Of a DNA stretch of 64,000 nt, positions 61,280 to 64,000 are shown piece after piece; the first letter of the stretch is position 1, and each line of letters begins with the position of its first letter. Below the pieces are notes generated by a model. It saw nothing but the letters and a program-made list of their open reading frames with translations, was not told the origin of the DNA and ran no database searches. The stretch is from the NCBI GenBank assembly GCA_973895155.1, contig OZ316896.1:21266001-21330000 (forward strand), in the 5' to 3' direction. The position numbers were made by a program, and so were the translations under genes. The stretch comes from Marsupella aquatica (Eukaryota > Marchantiophyta).

Positions 61280-64000
61280 ATGGCGAGCACGGGAAATGGA
61301 GGCAGTGGCGGGGGAGGGGGAGGAGGCGGGGGAGGAGAGAGAGAGAATAACGGCCCCCCGAGGCGCTTCAGGCTGCAGAAGGAGAGCGAGCTGAGGGTGG
61401 AGGTGGGATGGGAGACGCCGCTGCGCATCCAGCTGCTGTCAGGCTCTGCTGAAATCTTTGGCACTGAGCTGCCCCCTGCGTATTGGATGACTTTCCCTCC
61501 AGATCACAAATTTGCCGTGAGGCCCCTTCTCTCCTCCCTCTTTCTTTTGTTGTCTTTGCTCCCCCTTTGTCCACAAAATCAAGTTAGAGTGCTCCTCATG
61601 TAGACTCTCTTTGTTTGGTCTTCATAAGGTGTTAATTCCCCAATAAATATACAACAGTAGCGTGGGGAAATTCAAGCTGAAAAACAGGGAACCCTGCACA
61701 GTATATACACTCGTTGGTTTCAAGGAATTACGGGAATCGTGAGATTCATGGGAATTGGCAACCTTTGCTTGGTTGGTCCGCATTTGAATGAGGTTCAGCA
61801 GACAGGGGAGTCCTCATGTTAAGGGTGGTTGTTTCTGCGGGGATACGTGTTGGTTGGGGTAGATTTTCACGTGGAGCGGGTGCACAGTGGAGTTGGATGG
61901 CGTCTCGGAGGTTGCATATGTTGCCGACGAGGTACAGTTGACTAAACTTAACTTTTAGTTGTGTATTACTCCTGGACTGCGAGGTCACTTCAATTGAAAA
62001 TGTCAAGAGGATCTTTGATATTTTCGTGAATTGTCCGTTTCGTGGGTTTGATTTTCCTGCTTAGCTCCCCTCCGAGCTGGTTGCTGGAGTCACTTTCGCC
62101 AGTTGGGTCACTGTAGGGTCAGTAACTTGCTACCCGTCCTCTTCCTGGTTTTTAGGGTTTTTATTCTAAATTTTTTTTCCGCTTTATTTGGTACAAAGTT
62201 CTTCCATCGTCCCATGTGTTTCTGAGCCGTGTAGTAAGGATTGTGAATGGAAATACGGAGGCAATTTTGATGCACCGACATCTCTGACGTGAACCCTAGT
62301 TTTTCTTTTTAGCAAAGAGGAATATCTTTGCTAAAAAGACAAATTGAGGCTGTCTCAATATCTCTAAAAACGGGAATGGAGAACTCCTGGAGCTTGGTGT
62401 AGATCCTGGGATTTGCAGGTGGAAATGCTGTGGGAATTTTTCATGATGCACCCTACGTCCCTTACGTGAACCCTAGCTTGTTTGTTTCCATAAATTCGTG
62501 AATGCAGCTTTTGCTTTTCTTCCTTCTTCCCTTTCGTTTGGTGATGTGTTACAATCAACAATTAAGATTAGGTCCTTAGTTGGTGAGACTACTCAAGAGA
62601 GTAAATGCATTTTCATTCGGTAGCTAGAAGATTGCAGATGTATACTGTTGACTATTCCTATTGGAATCTAACTCGTTAACACAGGCCTGATGTGGGGGAT
62701 GTTGGGCCATGATTGAGGACGTCAGACTCCAATGGTGAGCTATGTAAATGTCCATGCTGTGCTGGAAAATCGACGCAAGAATGCCCGAGATGCAATTCTT
62801 CCCGCCGTGCAAGGAGCTCCTCAACGATCAGATAGTGCAACGGCTACATCACAGGTGATCATTGAAGGGATTGGTTTGAACTGCTTGGTTAGGATAAGTG
62901 CATTCTCTGCATGCTTTTTACAAACGAAATTAGTCCTGTAGAATAGTTTTATCTCGGTTTAAGCAACACATGTGCGGAGGAATCAGAGTATAAGTGTCAC
63001 CGTCCGTATCTCCAAATCTCAACCACATGCTTGTCTTACATGAGATGAGAAGTTGGAACAGTCTGGCAAACTCATTTCTTTCCTGTGTCTAGATCACAAT
63101 GCACAAGGATAAGGTCAGCGTTTTCTAATGAATAATTTTCTGCACAGGGACCACGAGTGATTGTTGTAGGCCCAACCGATTCAGGGAAGAGTAGTTTGAC
63201 TAGGATGCTACTGGGCTGGGCAGCAAGGCAGTCCTGGAAGCCAACATACATTGAGCTGGATATAGGACAAGGTGCCATCACAATTCCAGGGACCATAGCT
63301 GCCACTCCAATTGAGGCACCTATTGATCCCATTGAGGGTGTACCCCTAGATGTACCTTTGGTGTACTTCTATGGCCACACAACTCCCAGGTGCATGAAGA
63401 CTTCACCCCACGAAATGTTGGCCTTCTAAGTCAGTGCCTACACCTAGTTCTGAGTTTTTGTGGTGTGTCAATGGAAAAATGTTCTGGAGATCTTCATCTG
63501 TGCTTATTAGGTGCGACCTAAGTTATTCAACACCCCTGATCTTATCTGACTGCTTTCCCAACCTTATCTATGCGATTTATGAGCACGAAGTTTCTTGGTT
63601 TTGCTGAGTGAATCGTTTTGACAGTGTGAACACAGACTTGTATCGATCTCTTGTTCGGGAGCTGGCGCACTCCCTTGAATTGCAAAGTGCGGCTAATGCA
63701 GATGTCAGGGCAGCAGGCATGGTGATTAACACCATGGGTTGGGTGGAAGGAGTAGGCTACGAGGTAACATACCTCTAAAGTTGATGAGTTCGGTGCCTTA
63801 ACTATAAGTACAACGGTTGTTTAAGGATCCTCAGTAAATGAATCCTAATCACACGTCAGGAGATTTTGTTTACAGCAAATTTTCCTCAAGAACGTATTGT
63901 AGACGTTTGAAGGAACCTTCATGGTACGATGAATTGAAACGAAGTTGCATCCTCCTGAATTGGATCGTGGTTCTTTGTCGTCTATCGCAGTTGCTCCTGC
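61280..64000 (+). CDS. CLP1: CLP1-family polyribonucleotide 5'-hydroxyl-kinase / mRNA 3'-end processing factor (3' end beyond window)
   Basis: CLP1 is a P-loop protein of cleavage factor II in pre-mRNA 3'-end cleavage and polyadenylation (CLPS3 in Arabidopsis). Exons are 61280-61516, 61863-61931, 62726-62854, 63148-63389, 63625-63763 and a sixth starting at 63991 and cut by the window end. All junctions are GT-AG and keep phase. The N-terminal domain shows ESELRVEVGWETPLRIQLLSG and GTELPPAYW, then TPMVSYVNVHAVLE. Walker A is GPTDSGKSS at about residues 153-161, followed by ELDIGQGAITIPGTIAATPIE and YFYGHTTPS, the family's switch regions. Exon 5 holds AAGMVINTMGWVEGVGYE. The sixth exon begins LLL, as expected. 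The start at 61280 gives MASTGNGG and then a run of ten glycines, unusual for the family; a GTG-started longer frame upstream is not favoured. About 200 C-terminal residues are missing only because the window ends. Confidence 0.95.
62304..62339. repeat. perfect 14-bp hairpin in CLP1 intron 2
   Basis: TCTTTTTAGCAAAG at 62304-62317 is followed by the 8-base loop AGGAATAT and by CTTTGCTAAAAAGA at 62326-62339. The arms are perfect reverse complements over 14 bp. The hairpin sits about 390 bp before the next exon. It follows one copy of a short repeated phrase (ACGTGAACCCTAG) that recurs about 175 bp later. Confidence 0.75.

Noticed and set aside
1-64000. CRISPR arrays, rRNA genes, LTR retrotransposons
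   Set aside because: None of the regular-spacer arrays, rRNA core sequences or long terminal repeat pairs was seen. tRNA genes were not searched exhaustively and cannot be excluded.

Overview
This looks like nuclear DNA from a land plant. The genes are split by short to medium GT-AG introns. The gene set is embryophyte: a PLS-DYW pentatricopeptide-repeat editing factor, a REF/SRPP-type small rubber-particle/lipid-droplet-like protein, an SPX-RING ubiquitin ligase of the NLA/BAH1 type, a DDT-PHD protein of the PTM type, a mitochondrial stomatin-like protein and the polyadenylation factor CLP1. Gene spacing is wide, and an RLE-class non-LTR retrotransposon is present. My guess is a seed-free plant such as a lycophyte or fern, but the sequence alone does not settle this. 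I see no bacterial, organellar or viral gene order.

Layout: minus-strand PPR-DYW gene (143-2122); a minus-strand four-exon gene of unknown function that I assembled by hand (2462-3646); about 7.6 kb of gene-poor DNA with a MITE-like inverted-repeat element; REF/SRPP gene (minus, 11298-12725); about 8 kb of gene-poor DNA with a 19-bp minisatellite; stomatin-like gene (plus, nine exons, 20704-24629); about 6 kb with small repeats and retroelement-tail-like sequence; NLA/BAH1-like gene (plus, six exons, 30620-33806); PTM-like gene (minus, nine exons, 35056-44448), convergent with NLA; a 157-bp satellite-like triplication near 48.2-48.7 kb; a degenerate RLE retrotransposon (plus, about 50.3-54.5 kb) directly behind what looks like the tail of a related, 5'-truncated copy; about 7 kb of gene-poor DNA ending in two tandem arrays; and the CLP1 gene (plus, from 61280), which runs off the window inside its sixth exon.

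The genes are ordinary nuclear neighbours with separate jobs: organelle RNA editing, lipid-droplet/stress biology, mitochondrial membrane organisation, phosphate/nitrogen signalling, chromatin reading and mRNA 3'-end formation. They are not an operon or pathway cluster. Exon joins were worked out from splice sites and reading phase. For six genes the phases agree at every junction and give a full-length family member, or a partial one at the window edge. The most unusual content is the retroelement, with its C2HC zinc finger, reverse transcriptase and C-terminal restriction-like endonuclease, and the very long PTM-like protein with its repeats.
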